Of a stretch of DNA of 64,000 nucleotides, positions 45,466-57,662 are shown one piece after another. This stretch comes from Conoideocrella luteorostrata (taxonomy: Eukaryota; Ascomycota; Sordariomycetes; Hypocreales; Clavicipitaceae). The stretch lies in the NCBI GenBank assembly GCA_032433595.1, contig JASWJB010000066.1:1-64000 (forward strand). The letters are read 5' to 3'. The first letter of the stretch is position 1. Every line of letters begins with the position of its first letter. The position numbers were made by a program, and so were the translations under genes. The notes beneath the pieces were generated by a model. It saw only the letters and a program-made list of their open reading frames with translations, was not told where the DNA came from and did no database searches.

Positions 45466-48092
45466 AACGGTGTCAAGTTTTTAATGTTCAGTCAAAGAAA
45501 GGGCTCCCAAACACAAGTCAAAGTCGCGATTTAAACTCGTTAGAAGATTTTAAAAATGACCGACACACCGTTTCAATGGATGAAGGGAAAGTTTCACTGC
45601 GGCCACAAAGGAGGCTGATGCGGTTGGGTATTTATGCATAAGGCAGCAGCGGACAGAGTCCAATTGGGCTTGTCCAATCAGTTGTATGCGTGGCTTCGCC
45701 TCCACCAAATCAATTGCCAGGTACAGTGATCCCTGGTTCTTATCCAATCCGCTGCGATCGAGAGCAAGTAATGGAGCAGTAGTGCTATTGTTGGTAAGGT
45801 TGAAAAGATACGTATGATTTGGCAGGTGTAACAGTCAGCTCCTAGCTGGTTCCGATTTTGGACCACGACCACGACCACGACTCGCCCAGCCTAGCGTCAC
45901 GAGCTTATTGAGGGGATAAAACTCAAAGCCGTTGTGTATGCTGGCGGCAAAAGCCGTTGCCGTCACACGTATCATCATCACATATGGTGGCGGGCTGTGC
46001 CACTACTATGGAAAATTATCACTTCACTGCAATTCTCCGCGTCACCGAGGGGACGGGATGGCCTTTTTCATGACTTTCTTGTGGCAGTGGCGCTACACTG
46101 TAATTTTTAACCCCGCCAAAGCTGAGGCAGTGCCGCTGCGCTGCAATATTTGGGGTGTTTTGTTTTTGAGACGATTGGGGGCTGTGTGGTAGCCTCCACT
46201 CTGAACGGGCGACGAGCATCCGTGTCGCCCGACGGACATGCTGACGATAAGGGCGCTCGCTGTATTGCCAAGTATTTCGGACAAGCGGGAAGCGCATCCT
46301 CCGGCCAATGAAACATACCTAATCGCTGGCTGAGCGGATGCTGGCTTCGACGTGGCTGAGAGTGGAAGCCTCGATTACTTTTGACGTACCCAGGGCGAGC
46401 GTTGATGAGTCCTTATCGCCCTTGCTCCGCCGTCCCACAGAAGAGTACCACTACTCAGAGCTGTAGAAAAATACACTAGAGAACGAAAACGACGTAATTC
46501 ACATTTTATGCGTACCTACTACATCCCGTGCTCTACACGTTCCGCGAGCAGTTCACGTAGGGTACAACAATTAAACCCTTTAGGCTCAATTAAGCTTGAT
46601 TAGTGTACGGCGTCTCCTTGCGTGTTTTCCTATACCTCTGAGAAGTATTACTTGATTGCTTTGTGTGAGGGGGGTATGGACAAGTGCTACATGCTGGCTT
46701 CGTCTAATGGGTCGGAATCGGTCGGCGTAAAGTGTTCCCAAAACCCCAAATACAATTTGGCGTGCGGTTTAGCGTTCAATATCACAGCGAACAGATATAC
46801 TTACGATTATTTTAATAGGCCTATATGCGTATCTTGGATGAGCTAGCGTTTTGAAACGCAGTTGCGGCTAATGCACTCGGCCTATCCAAGCTACTAGGAC
46901 AGAGCAACCCAGCTAACAAAGGAGAGACTTAAGTCCGTGATATTATACCCCTCACAAAAAGCTTATAAAACCAAGGTTTATGGCTACATTATTACGAGAT
47001 ACTCTATGTCGGCTGATTTCATCGACATCATCGGCGCAGGGAAAGCATTGTTCGTTGACTATGCTGCTATTGGCGATGCTACTAACGAAGGTCTTATTGC
47101 CTAATATTGACGCTGTTGCTACTGCTGCCGCTGCTGACGATGTTGACGATGCAATACATCACGGTACAATTACGAACTTCATTAACCAATGGCCGAACGA
47201 GTTAAGAAATTAAACTTCTTTATAGTTTAACCTATTTATTTATGAGTCACAGAATGTCACGATGGGCACTGGACTTACCCACTGCGCCAGGAACAAAAAG
47301 ATCCAGCAGTAGCGGCCGAGGCCGAATACTCCCAGTATCCAGCTATATAAGGCGCCTATTGGCCAGAGTCACATAACGAGCCCCTAACACAGAATGATAA
47401 CATCAACTTTAAGCTTGCTTGCCGCGGCTCGCACACAGGACGCACGTAAGAACTTTGTTGGACCACTTCTTCATATAAAAACACAAACCCAGCCATTGGT
47501 CAGATATAAGGACCAATTGATCTTAATTACCCGGTCTGCAGGGGATATAACCTTTGTCCCTGAGCATCATGTTTAAACATATAGACGCGGCTTTATCGCA
47601 AAGAGAGGTAGGTCTATTCTTGAATGTTGATGACAGCTGGTGGCGGGTCCAAGCTGTCCCAGATTGTAGTGTTTGGAAGCAGCGACACGACTGAATTCGA
47701 AGTGGTCAAGTTGGTCCTCAACAGCGAATGGAATGCCCCTTGAATTTGAGGAATTATCAGGCATCTTGTAGTTTAGCCCTCCTATGCGTGTTACAGTGTG
47801 GATGACCATTTGTTGTTGAATCCATTAATTGCGTTGCATTCGATGGGTCTTAATTTAAAAAGTCACCGGGTGGCGTGGTTACTTCCACCTGTCATTTAGC
47901 ACAGACCAGGGGGCCTATAAAACCTATTCTAACTATTTTGTTTGTTTCCAAAGCGCAAAGAACATGCTCTGTTTCTTATATAATTTTATCAGCCCTGTTA
48001 CCAAACAAAAGCCATCTTTCTTCTACCAACCTCCGTTTCTGATCCATCCTCAACCTGAGTCGTTTTACAGCTGGCCGCTTGTCTACGTTGAC
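45466..48092. other. Gene-poor region upstream of the enterotoxin-like gene
   Basis: No confidently supported gene. Paired frames on opposite strands at 45930-46310 look non-coding. A Cys-rich frame at 46604-46846 may be an orphan exon. A 77-codon frame at 46980 has a TATAAAA too close to its ATG to be convincing. Confidence 0.4.
47916..47922 (+). promoter_or_regulatory. Putative TATA box of the enterotoxin-like gene
   Basis: A TATAAAA sits 48 bases before the ATG at 47964 and 177 before the ATG at 48093. It is the only such element in this flank. Confidence 0.4.
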
Positions 48093-48827
48093 ATGAGTTC
48101 GCAGCTGATCAACCTAGCTTTGCTCTGGCTATTATTTGCTTCTAGCATTAGTAGTGCTAAAGTGGGCCAAAAACAACGCTTCTATACCATCAGCACTCTT
48201 CAACACGCAAAGATTAAAACTGTATATCGTTGCGATACTCGACCTCCTGACGAAATCCGAGCCAGAAATGGTTTTCTCCCGCTGATTAATCCGCCGCCGA
48301 AAAGATCATTTGGTTTACTTGCCCACGTAGGGCCCAATCCTTGGAGGGGTTTTGTTTCCGCCTATGTCTCAACAACAGCCAGCATTTCGTTCGCAATCCG
48401 GATTTGTCGCGACAGAGCCCGGTATGATCTAGAGGCATTTTACCTCTATCGTATTCACGCAACACCTAATATCATCGAGGCAGCACACAGTCTTCCAGAG
48501 CCCCACAAAAGCCGAATCGCACCTTCACGCGAATACGCTGCCTTGGGAGGGATTCACTGGGACCAGGTACTCGGTTGGAGTAAAATTCCTGCACATGATG
48601 GTTATGAAGAGATAGAGCGATTAATGAGGAAACGGCGTCGGGGTTTTACTAGGAATCCCCAGTATAACAGCAAATACAATCGATGGCGTGCCAGCGGGCC
48701 TCAGCCCCAGCTAAGTGACACTGCAACTGCTTACACAGAAGCTATCAAGTTTATGAATCAAGTCAAGATGGAAAAAGCGGTAGGCTGGAACAAAGACGTG
48801 GGATTCCCACTATTTACGTCACCATAA
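48093..48827 (+). CDS. Secreted heat-labile-enterotoxin-like ADP-ribosyltransferase
   Basis: A 244-residue protein from the chosen ATG. An earlier in-frame ATG at 47964 adds 43 residues, but the later one places a clear signal peptide (about 20 residues ending SISSA) at the N-terminus. Family marks: the NAD-binding Arg46 in VYRCDTRPP, an S-T-T element at residues 93-95, and the AALGGIHWDQVLGW block around 149-162, which aligns with the enterotoxin A-chain ALGGIPxxQxxGW block. Glu147 matches the catalytic Glu. The partner Glu two positions before it is Ser145 here, so the E-x-E pair is incomplete and ADP-ribosylation activity is uncertain. Such genes are expanded in several insect- and nematode-attacking Hypocreales and are thought to act on host proteins. 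The host target is unknown. Confidence 0.82.
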   Translation: MSSQLINLALLWLLFASSISSAKVGQKQRFYTISTLQHAKIKTVYRCDTRPPDEIRARNGFLPLINPPPKRSFGLLAHVGPNPWRGFVSAYVSTTASISFAIRICRDRARYDLEAFYLYRIHATPNIIEAAHSLPEPHKSRIAPSREYAALGGIHWDQVLGWSKIPAHDGYEEIERLMRKRRRGFTRNPQYNSKYNRWRASGPQPQLSDTATAYTEAIKFMNQVKMEKAVGWNKDVGFPLFTSP

Positions 48828-51800
48828 CATAAGCAAGGGTAAAGAGGTCGTGGTTGTTAAGAAAAGAAACAATTCAGCAGGTCAAAGACGAAAACGTAAT
48901 ATAATCAGGGCCCGCAACTTAGGTCGAGAAGATTCTGACCCGAAAATATTCTAAGAGAGGCAAAAAGGAGCAACCAGGGCACAGGAAGGAGTAAGCATGG
49001 AAGAGAAATGCCGGCCGGAGGCATTTTGGAAGGAATTGGAAGGGTTATGTAGGAAGCACAGGGCTTCGGGTGACGAGGGTATTGATAGGAAGGTGAAGTA
49101 AAACAATGTGCAAAACAATTCAATTTATTCAGGTCTAAAAGAAGAAGAAGAAGAGGTATGCTGCCAAGCGTGCCGTATAAGAGAGGGGCGCTAGGGTGAC
49201 CACGTGACCTTCGCTCGTACGCTTGACGAGGTATTCCAACAGGTTACAACTCAGAACAGCCAACATCCTTATCATTGAGGAATACATGCATTTTTTCAGC
49301 CCTTCATTTCCATACTTTTGCTTCCAACAACGGTACGCAGTAAATGTAGGATGCCGCTATCCAGCACCCACAGTTGCATTTAATAGCTGTCCAAGATGTT
49401 TACCTTTCTCTATCTCGCTCGCGTACCGTAAAGGGGTCACAGGTCACCTCAGAATGAGCATAACTTCTTAATACGGTGGCACCAGTCCAAACGATCGCTT
49501 ACAGAGGTCGAGGGGGTTCATGTTAATTGTGCGAAGTACTCGTACTCTCGTATGATGAGTGGGTTGTTTCACAGTGGGTTGTAGATAATTCCGAAAATGA
49601 AAAAAAAAAAAATTAACACCGAAAGCACGTGTCATAGTGTAACAGTCGTGCCAATCACAGATTAGAATAGGCGTAGACTGTAGATGTCTCACTTTTAATG
49701 AAGGGAGATTAGTTGGAAGGCTTCACAGTAGAAGATCCGAGCGGCTGTAAGATAATCACCAGTGGGAAGTGATTCCTAATTAGTTCTGAATTAATTGCTT
49801 GGATTGAACGATAAAGATATGGCTACTAATGTTGCGGAAATGACAGTCCTCGTATCTTTTCCAGCTATTTTCGCTCAAAAGTATACGCTCAACGTTAATA
49901 GTTACTGTAAGGTCTTACACCCTCCAGTATGATCTTGCTGAGACCAGCATGTAACAAAACTTCACAGGTAAATATGCTAAAGCTGTAACTTCTCTCAAAA
50001 TAAAAAACAATAACCCGGTCAAATTTTGTTAGCTACTCAAAGTGTTCCTCCAAATCATCTTGCATGCAGAATGGGACCATGTATTCAATTAAAATCACTT
50101 CAATATCTGATATATCATTGTCCCTTATAAGAGTATTACTCTCAATAGTTTCATAGTCTCCATGGACGTCAGAATCTTCCCTTAGCCATACCCGTGAGAT
50201 TGAAACAAGAATATCCGTTACAAAACCACAAAAGGAACCCATTCTACTTGTCATAAGTAGAGTAGAGAAAATAGTCAAAATCAGTGCAGTAGGTATAATA
50301 ATCTGCTGGCTGCCGCGACACAGCCTCCGGTTGCGCGGCAACAGGTCCGAGTATAAATGAACTCGTATTCTTGGTTGCTAATGCTTTGTGGGATTTCTAG
50401 TATTTGTTTGTGGAGGGACCCTACACCATGAGTTAGTCTTTTACTTCGTATACACTATGATATAATTTATGGGGCTACTTGCGTCTCCAATAAAAAAACG
50501 ATAATAAAAATAAATAAGGATACTATTCAGCGGTGATAAGTTGCCGCAGAGTAAGTTCTTTAAGTCCCAAACGCTCGTAGATAATATTTATCTGAATTAA
50601 ACCCAAGTTCACGACTAGAGCAATCATGCTAAGCCACGAACTTACGCGTAATACCAGTAAAAAAGGTGAAAATAGATCTATTTAGTTTAACTAAGAAACC
50701 TGAAACTGTGCCAGTAAAGCGACGTGATCCTTGTGCGCAACGCCGCCAACATATCCCAAAAACTGGTTTAGCGTTGCTCGTATTCCAGCGAGCAGGCGGC
50801 AACACTCAACTGTTCTGATGTCTCCACCTAAAATGATTGGTCAACCTCAATTGTATTCAGAAACAAACATGGCGGTAGGAAAGACGATGAACAATTCCTG
50901 CCTTTGACGATAGCATCCACACTGGGGCCCCCACTCGTATGAGGCGATGCAACCGCTACGGAATTGCGAAAGATCCTGCTTATTGTAGCCGAACAAATTC
51001 CAAAACAAGTAATGAGGTAATTGCGGACTATATTCTCCAAGGAGGTTTGCTCAGGCATTAGAATGGCTATGAGTATCGGCTGCTATTAATTTGAAACACT
51101 GTGGACGTGCGTCCTGATTGCGGGGTTTAGTGGCATCCTAGTTACTCTGCAGGACGACAGGACCCGATGCTGCGCCCCCACGCACTCAACAATATCGTCT
51201 CAGCTTCCTTATCAGGACACCCGGAAGCTTTGCTAAGGGTTGCGGGCGGTTCTAGGTGGCACTCCGGTACTATGACCACCATAAGAATTGTGGTTCCTCA
51301 GAAAGCTTGTATTTTGTCTCAACCCTGTTTTTGCGTACAGAGCGTCCGCTAAATAATACGAGCTTTTTCCTAATATAGCGTCCGGCTACTTTGCCCCTCC
51401 GGCGCTCCAAGGCAGTACTCTGGTTCGGTCGTCTATAGTCAATAATGAACAAGCTTGCGTGCTACTGCAGTGTGGCAGTGAAGTGCTTCCGACGCATGTA
51501 TCGCATTGAGAACTAAAGGAGCAACTGTTCTATCAAATGGGCCTCTATTGCAACTCAACTAGGACACAAAGGAGACAGTATATAGCCAGTCGTCAGCATA
51601 ATAGCGATAATGGTTAATTTCTATTGTTTTCTAAGCGGTATATCCGGCCAAGTGGGTTAAGCTATGAGAAATTGCTTCTCTTAATATATAGCACCATATG
51701 AACACTTTTACTTAGATGTGGAAGCAACGCGCGACGACATCGGCGATTTCCGACGGCTTCCCGCAACTCCACTGTGGAAGCTAGGTTATGGACGCCGTAC

Positions 51801-53305
51801 CAAGCGACATCATCGAATGGTTCAACGAGGCGCAGTATTGTTCCATCTTGAACCGATTCGCACGACATGTTACCCAGCCGCAGCGTTAATTTTTTTTCTC
51901 TCTTTTTTTTTTGGGCGAAATCCGGAGTAAATCAGGTATAGACGCCGGAAGTCCCGTCCAAGTTGCCCTGTACCAGAGGGCTTGTAGAGTTCCCATGGTT
52001 GTTTCAAAAGTGCAAGGACAAGGAGGTCGTCGCTTATTTAGGAAGGTGCTCTATCGGAGATGGTGCTGCCAGTGTGTTCTTGATGGTGCAAATAATTCTT
52101 CCTAGCGCTTTGTTGCGTTAACCTATGTCAAGGGGATCTAGAAGCTGCACGCACGGTGACTCGCAGTACCAAGCTACTGCGGATTCATTTCGCGCGCCAA
52201 CTGCGGGGAAGGGCGGCAATGAAATAATGTGGCCGATCAATTTGGAGCAGCAGCAATGCCAGAAACTACAATCAAAGTGTGTGAGGGTTGATGTGGGGTT
52301 TTGGTCATCACAACCCGATCAACATCACAATTGGATGTTGAGAACTCCGGCATTGATGCTCCTATGAACTAGACTATACCGCTAGTTTTGAGTATCGCAA
52401 GATACTGAATTGCAGCCGATAGAGATAGGTAATTGGCAGCACAGAACAATGTTGTGGTTGGGGCTCACCGCTGGTGAGATGACGTGCGTGATGGCGATCT
52501 AAAGGACATCAATAACTCCAATTTCACGTCCGCAAATAGAATGTTGGTGGTTTCTGGTGTATGCAGAGTAGATTTACGTACTTTACCGTCCTTAATTATG
52601 AAGTAATGAGCCAGTCATACTCTAGCCTGTATGTCCGAATGCTTTGTTACCTCCTCTTTATCCTGGAATAATCCCGGATGGCACATTTTTATGAGTGGCC
52701 GGTATGCTAGCCTGCGCAGTACATGCGTCTCCATTTATTCCATAGTCGCTCGAAATTTAACTTAAAATGTTGCTAGAGATCCACGCCTGGTCTGAAGGAA
52801 GTCTTAGCCATCCCCCACGTCAAATTATACTGCTCGCAGTACGGTTGCTCCCACGGCTGCAAACTAGCACGATTCTCAGTTTCGGTGGCAAAATACGTCA
52901 ATTCTAAGATTACCAGATTATCACATGTCGTTACCGCGGCTTGGCTGGACGTGGTTCACCTCCAAGTCTAATACCCGGAGAGTGATTCTTGCGTATAGCT
53001 ACATGTTGATTGGCTCGGGTAAAGAATTGCAGCGTCTTCCCATTTTAGGTCTCATCTTCCCACCCTATGTATCCAGGCAAGTTGGGATTTAAGCCTGGTA
53101 CAAGAGGTGTCATGGAAATATGAGCCCTTTTTAAGAGTCATAACTGAGTATAAAAAGTGGCCTTCGCTCCCACTTTTTTGGTATGACAAGAAGGCAAAGC
53201 AGCTTCTAATTTCCCGGGCCAGGTGATACCTTCTAGTTCGATGACAGACCGATCACGAGACATTCTTAATGAACTAATGCACAATGGTCTATTAGAACTC
53301 ACGAT
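48828..53305. other. Large gene-poor block
   Basis: 4.5 kb without a gene I can support. Small frames (50033-50341, 50828-51058, 51662-51868, 52125-52367) lack domains; several begin without ATG. AT-rich stretches occur at 49600-50000, 50460-50700 and 51600-51700. I found no intact transposon open frame or terminal repeats by eye. Confidence 0.45.
53149..53155 (+). promoter_or_regulatory. Putative TATA box of the GH16 gene
   Basis: A TATAAAA 151 bases before the ATG at 53306. Confidence 0.35.
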
Positions 53306-54163
53306 ATGCGTCTATCTTATCATTTGAGCTCAGTGTTGCTCCTATCCGGAAGCACTGCGGTGGGCAGCGTGCCAACGACTCTTATACCGAACAACTCCTT
53401 CCAGCACTTTAGCACCTACTGGAAAGACCTCTATCCGTGGGGCACAGATCACAATGGCGGCGCAAGAATGGATAAGGCTCATATTTCGGTCAACTCAAGC
53501 GGGGTGCTCACCTTGAGAGCACAGCATGTGACAGGCCAGCCACCAGCGCACCAAGGTGGCAAGACGATTCCGATCAACTACCTCTCTGGAACTGTGTATG
53601 CGGCTCAAAATTTTACGATAAAAAAGGGTGGGGGTTTGGATTTTGAGGCAGAGATCATTGCACCCGTTCGAAAAGGAACCTGGCCGGCGTTTTGGCTCAC
53701 ATCTGCGAACAGCTGGCCTCCGGAAATCGATATTGGGGAGTGGAAGGGCACTGGAAAAATTTCGTTCAACACGTTCAACACATCGAGTGTTGTGAAGGCG
53801 CTGGATGTCAATTATCCTGACCCAACAGTGTGGCATTCCATCAAGTGCCAAGTTCGGGACGAGAACGGCCGAGACGTTGCTGTTAAGTTTTATCTCGATG
53901 ATAATCTAGTCACGACTCAGTACGGCTCCCAATACATTGGCCGACCATTGTACCTGTAAGTAGCTCACTATTGATAGAAAACAAAAGTCCTAAAATTAAC
54001 TGCTTTGATAGCATCATCGACTTGCAAATGGAAGGATCCTCCGGCTCTCCAGGGCCATTAGCAGGTATGGAGTCGCTGTTGTTGTTCTAAGTGCTGATCA
54101 CTAACTGCAGAAGACACTCTCTACCTGATTCGAAATGTACAGGCCATTAGCTACACGTCGTGA
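53306..54163 (+). CDS. Secreted GH16-family glycoside hydrolase
   Basis: Three exons, 53306-53955, 54012-54064 and 54111-54163, give 251 residues; both joins keep frame and restore LIIDLQMEGSSGSPGP and YLIRNVQ, which are typical GH16 tail blocks. A signal peptide covers about residues 1-21 (MRLSYHLSSVLLLSGSTAVG). The catalytic motif EIDIGE (the E-x-D-x-x-E nucleophile and acid/base glutamates) follows GTWPAFWLTSANSWPP. GH16 enzymes cleave beta-1,3- or beta-1,3/1,4-glucans or related polysaccharides. Exact specificity is not readable here. It is extracellular, probably acting on fungal or plant cell-wall glucan. It has no obvious link to the cluster. Confidence 0.92.
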
Positions 54164-54578
54164 ATCGGGGTTCTCCAGAGGGCAATGCCAGCTGCTGGTA
54201 GAATTTGGCTACGATGGCATATGCGTGGCCAAACGCAATAGCGATCAGAGATAAACGAATTCTGTTACCTCTGGATCGGGTGTTCTTATATCGATAACGT
54301 ATTAACTTCTATCCTTTTCACTTTACTAATATGTTACGTAGCGAATGTTTGTAGACGCGTTTGAGATTTCTTTAGATTTAGTCCGCAACTAGCCCGAATT
54401 CATGTCAATCCAACGCCGTGCGTCTTGAACGCAGTTCAAAACCCAAGAACCGTGACTCCCGTCAGTAACCACGCAAACCGCCGCCCATATACCCAAAATG
54501 CCAAGAAAAAGAAGTGAAAAAAAAGAAGAGAAAAGGGGAAAAGAGGAAGCTTGTCTATAAATATGCCTGCATCCCTGC
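54164..54578. other. Short convergent intergenic region
   Basis: The 3' flanks of the GH16 gene (+) and the oligopeptide transporter gene (-). No gene seen. Purine-rich runs lie at 54490-54550. Confidence 0.5.
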
Positions 54579-57140
54579 TCACAGTCCCGTGTTAAACGTC
54601 TCCTCCGGCCGCAACGGCTTGTACACACACTGCACCTTCTTCCCCAACTCATCCAACAGGCCACCCTGATCAACGCCCATCTTGCTGACCTGATTCCCCC
54701 ACCACTCCAATCGTATATTCCACTTCTGCAAAGTGAAAAACATAACTAAACCCGACAGTCCGATCGCCGCCATGAACGAACTCGTCAGGACATATGCATA
54801 TCGTTCCCACCACTGCCTGTACCGCCTCTTGACGAAACCATTGAAGAACAAGCCCAGCACAATACTCCCCTGCATATAACTCCAATTGTACGGGGACCAG
54901 CACATCGGCCCAGCCATGAAAATAGGAACATTGACGTTGCGAAGCCATGACGTTGGCCAGCGTTTGTGGCCCCAGTAGACGATGACGGGGAGGATTGCGC
55001 CAAAGGGTACTACGTAGGTCAGTTCTGCGTACGGACCACCGGGTCCGAATAGGCGACCGGGTCCAATGACGCCCCATACCACAGATTGTTTGAAGTAGGT
55101 GTATGCAAACGGGCAAGTGAACCGTTCTCGCTGGTTGTCCGAACACAGGTCCGGTATGTTGCGAAGAACCCAGTGGTTCACACCAAGAGAGACAATCCCG
55201 GCGATAGCCGTGGCGTACATCTGTGCGGCAAATGCCCAGCGTGGTGGGATTTTGGCATAATGCGCCAATTTAAGATCTGCAACAAAGCCAAGAGACTGCA
55301 TCGTGGTCGAGTAGCTGAACATTTTGAAGAGCATGTTGGGGATAGCTTTGCCCTCCAGGACGTAGCCGCCCAGGACAATCGCCAGAATGCTGGTGGGTAT
55401 TTCAATGTTGGTGATGGCCCAGAGCATGCCAATGGGAATTTGAAGAAGCAGCGTAAAGAGCAGGGCAACAAAGACGCTCCATACAGGCGTGCCAGTCGGC
55501 CAAACCGTGACGGAGATACAGGCCAGGGCAAACGAGAATGCGAGGACAACAAGATACCACCAATGCGGGCATTCATCGTACGCACTCATCAAAATGTTCA
55601 GTTTGTCGGTGAATAGACCTTTTCCCTGTCTTTTGCAACCAAGGAAGTTGAAGCCGGCGACGATATCCTTTCGATAGTACAAGAATACGTACGTGGGGAT
55701 TGAGGCATACATGGTGAATAGCGCGACGTGGTTAATGAGCTGTGTGGTGGAAAGCCAGGGGATGCTGTATTTTTTGTAGGCTTGCACGTCGAGGGTCATC
55801 TGCGGCGTGAGAATGCGATGAATGTTGTACACGTTGCCCGTGTTGTCAAAGATCTTGTTCGTGTTGATCGGCAGATGAGCTCCGTTCCAGACATTGTTAA
55901 AGTAAAGGATGGGGGCGATAACGAAACCCGCAAATGCCATCCCTAGAGCAAAGTTCACGAGCGTGAACAGAGGTGTGACTATGGGGTCGTTCAAATAAGC
56001 AGCAATGTTCCAGTCCAGCGTGGGAAGTGGGTTGAGACCCAATCCGCAGGTGCTGCCAGTTACTATGGCCAATACAACGCTCCCGGGGGATATCCACGTG
56101 GTCCAGTTAAACAGAGCAAGACTCTCAAACAAGTAGTTTGGGATCCAGAAGTAGACAAACATGCCGCAAAAGCAAATGACGAAGAAGCGGTACCGGGACA
56201 TGGTCCATCCGTTGACTGTATCCTTTGCATCCTGGCCATGATCTTGGTGGAGAGCTTTGGTGAGAGCGATATTGGCAAGAGGACGCTGCCAAATCATGGC
56301 CGGAGGGTACACCAGGAATCTTCGAGTCATTCCAGCACAGCCATAGCCCATGAGTTGAGTGGCCAAGAGAGTACAAATCTGCCATGGAATGCTGTTGGAC
56401 AAGGTCTTTTCACCGTAGAATTGGTTGAGCTTCAGAACTTGAATGAGATGGTTGACAAATGCACCGCTGAACGAGACGTTGGCCATTATCGCAATCAGAA
56501 GGTGCTCCTTTTGCGTGAATTCGCAAGGGTTAAGAGAAAACGCCCACCACTTGTCTTTGCCAAATGTATAGCCAGGGAGATACTTGGCCATCAAGACCCC
56601 GAGAGGCATCGAGACCAGCTGCACCACGTAGGTCGACACGGAGATGCTGGGCATGCGCAGCGCGAAGAACTGCGTTACCGCCGAGCCAAGGACACAGAAT
56701 AAGGTCCCCATGAAGAGACATCTAAAAGTAGCCACAGCCTCAGCGGGGTCGTCAGTCGCATCAACGACGGCTCGGACTTCAGCGTAGGCGCTGTGGTTTT
56801 GCGCCAGCTCTTTTTGTTCCTTGATGTCGCTGATCAAGGTTTGAGCGGCCTCCACATCAATCACAGCGTTGTGACGGTCTTGGATAAATTGACGGGCCCG
56901 GTCGACGAGGTCCTGGGGGAAGTTGAGGTCCATCTCATTGTCTTTGATGAACTTCTGAAGATCCGAGACGATCTGATGACTGGCTTCAGAGGCTTCAGAG
57001 GCACTAGATGCGTCTTCCGGGGCGGTGGCATCGACAGCAGAAGAAGCATTAGTGACAGTCGTTACCATGACGGGCTTCTCAGAGACAGTAGTCTCAGTGT
57101 TGGCCACTTCAGGCATTTGTTCATCAGATGCGGAAGACAT
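54579..57140 (-). CDS. OPT-family oligopeptide transporter
   Basis: An intronless protein of 853 residues from the ATG at 57140; the frame extends 14 codons upstream without an ATG. The N-terminal 130 residues are hydrophilic and Ser/Glu-rich, as in Isp4-type transporters. The rest shows many hydrophobic helices. Family blocks: FTQKEHLLIAIMANVSFSGA, GMTRRFLVYPPAMIW, and near the C-terminus MCWSPYNWSYMQGSIVLG, a version of the OPT block before the last helices. It probably imports small peptides (or peptide-like conjugates) at the plasma membrane with proton symport. A role in nitrogen scavenging is likely. It is 21 kb from the NRPS, so cluster membership is unlikely. Confidence 0.95.
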   Translation of the reverse strand: MSSASDEQMPEVANTETTVSEKPVMVTTVTNASSAVDATAPEDASSASEASEASHQIVSDLQKFIKDNEMDLNFPQDLVDRARQFIQDRHNAVIDVEAAQTLISDIKEQKELAQNHSAYAEVRAVVDATDDPAEAVATFRCLFMGTLFCVLGSAVTQFFALRMPSISVSTYVVQLVSMPLGVLMAKYLPGYTFGKDKWWAFSLNPCEFTQKEHLLIAIMANVSFSGAFVNHLIQVLKLNQFYGEKTLSNSIPWQICTLLATQLMGYGCAGMTRRFLVYPPAMIWQRPLANIALTKALHQDHGQDAKDTVNGWTMSRYRFFVICFCGMFVYFWIPNYLFESLALFNWTTWISPGSVVLAIVTGSTCGLGLNPLPTLDWNIAAYLNDPIVTPLFTLVNFALGMAFAGFVIAPILYFNNVWNGAHLPINTNKIFDNTGNVYNIHRILTPQMTLDVQAYKKYSIPWLSTTQLINHVALFTMYASIPTYVFLYYRKDIVAGFNFLGCKRQGKGLFTDKLNILMSAYDECPHWWYLVVLAFSFALACISVTVWPTGTPVWSVFVALLFTLLLQIPIGMLWAITNIEIPTSILAIVLGGYVLEGKAIPNMLFKMFSYSTTMQSLGFVADLKLAHYAKIPPRWAFAAQMYATAIAGIVSLGVNHWVLRNIPDLCSDNQRERFTCPFAYTYFKQSVVWGVIGPGRLFGPGGPYAELTYVVPFGAILPVIVYWGHKRWPTSWLRNVNVPIFMAGPMCWSPYNWSYMQGSIVLGLFFNGFVKRRYRQWWERYAYVLTSSFMAAIGLSGLVMFFTLQKWNIRLEWWGNQVSKMGVDQGGLLDELGKKVQCVYKPLRPEETFNTGL

Positions 57141-57662
57141 CGTATAGATGGAGGCAAATGCCAGCAGAAGAGGTCTGGTCAAAAAAAAACGACGTTCTGC
57201 TCAGAATTGCAACTGTAAAGAGTGACGATCATACTCAACAGTCTATGGAAGCCAGTGCAAAGAGATGAATGAACGAAAAAGATATGTCTGGGCTTGCTCG
57301 ACGGTGAGCGACACTATTTATTCAACTAAAGTTGATGGCGTCAGCTTATCTCGAAAACCTAGATATCACGAAATACGGAGAAGCTTGTCAACGATAATTG
57401 AACTACGCATTCTTGAGGAAGAGTCAGCTAGCGTCATCACCTCAACCTTTTGCCTTGGGAGGCAGGTTATTCCCAATGCTTTTGACACCGATAGCATAGA
57501 ATGGCGAGCTTATGCAACTGTAAAGTTAGCAGGTCACTGATGCACCAACAGACCCACCGAAGCAGACGATAGACGACAATGGTACATGATGGTTTGCATT
57601 GGTAAGGTAGAATTTCCGCGCTAAATAAACCCAAAATACTAAGTATACGTATATCGTCACGT
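57141..57662. other. Intergenic region upstream of the OPT gene
   Basis: Probably the promoter of the transporter gene. It has a poly-A/T run at 57181-57189. No gene seen. Confidence 0.5.

Noticed and set aside
46980..47213. 77-codon frame with a hydrophobic stretch
   Set aside because: The TATAAAA is only 18 bases upstream of the ATG, which leaves no room for a transcript start. No homologue recalled.
50033..50341. Minus-strand frame with one hydrophobic helix
   Set aside because: Begins at a non-ATG codon; AT-rich; no family.
51662..51868. 68-codon minus-strand frame with coding-like composition
   Set aside because: Short, no domain, no clear continuing exon; left as possible debris.
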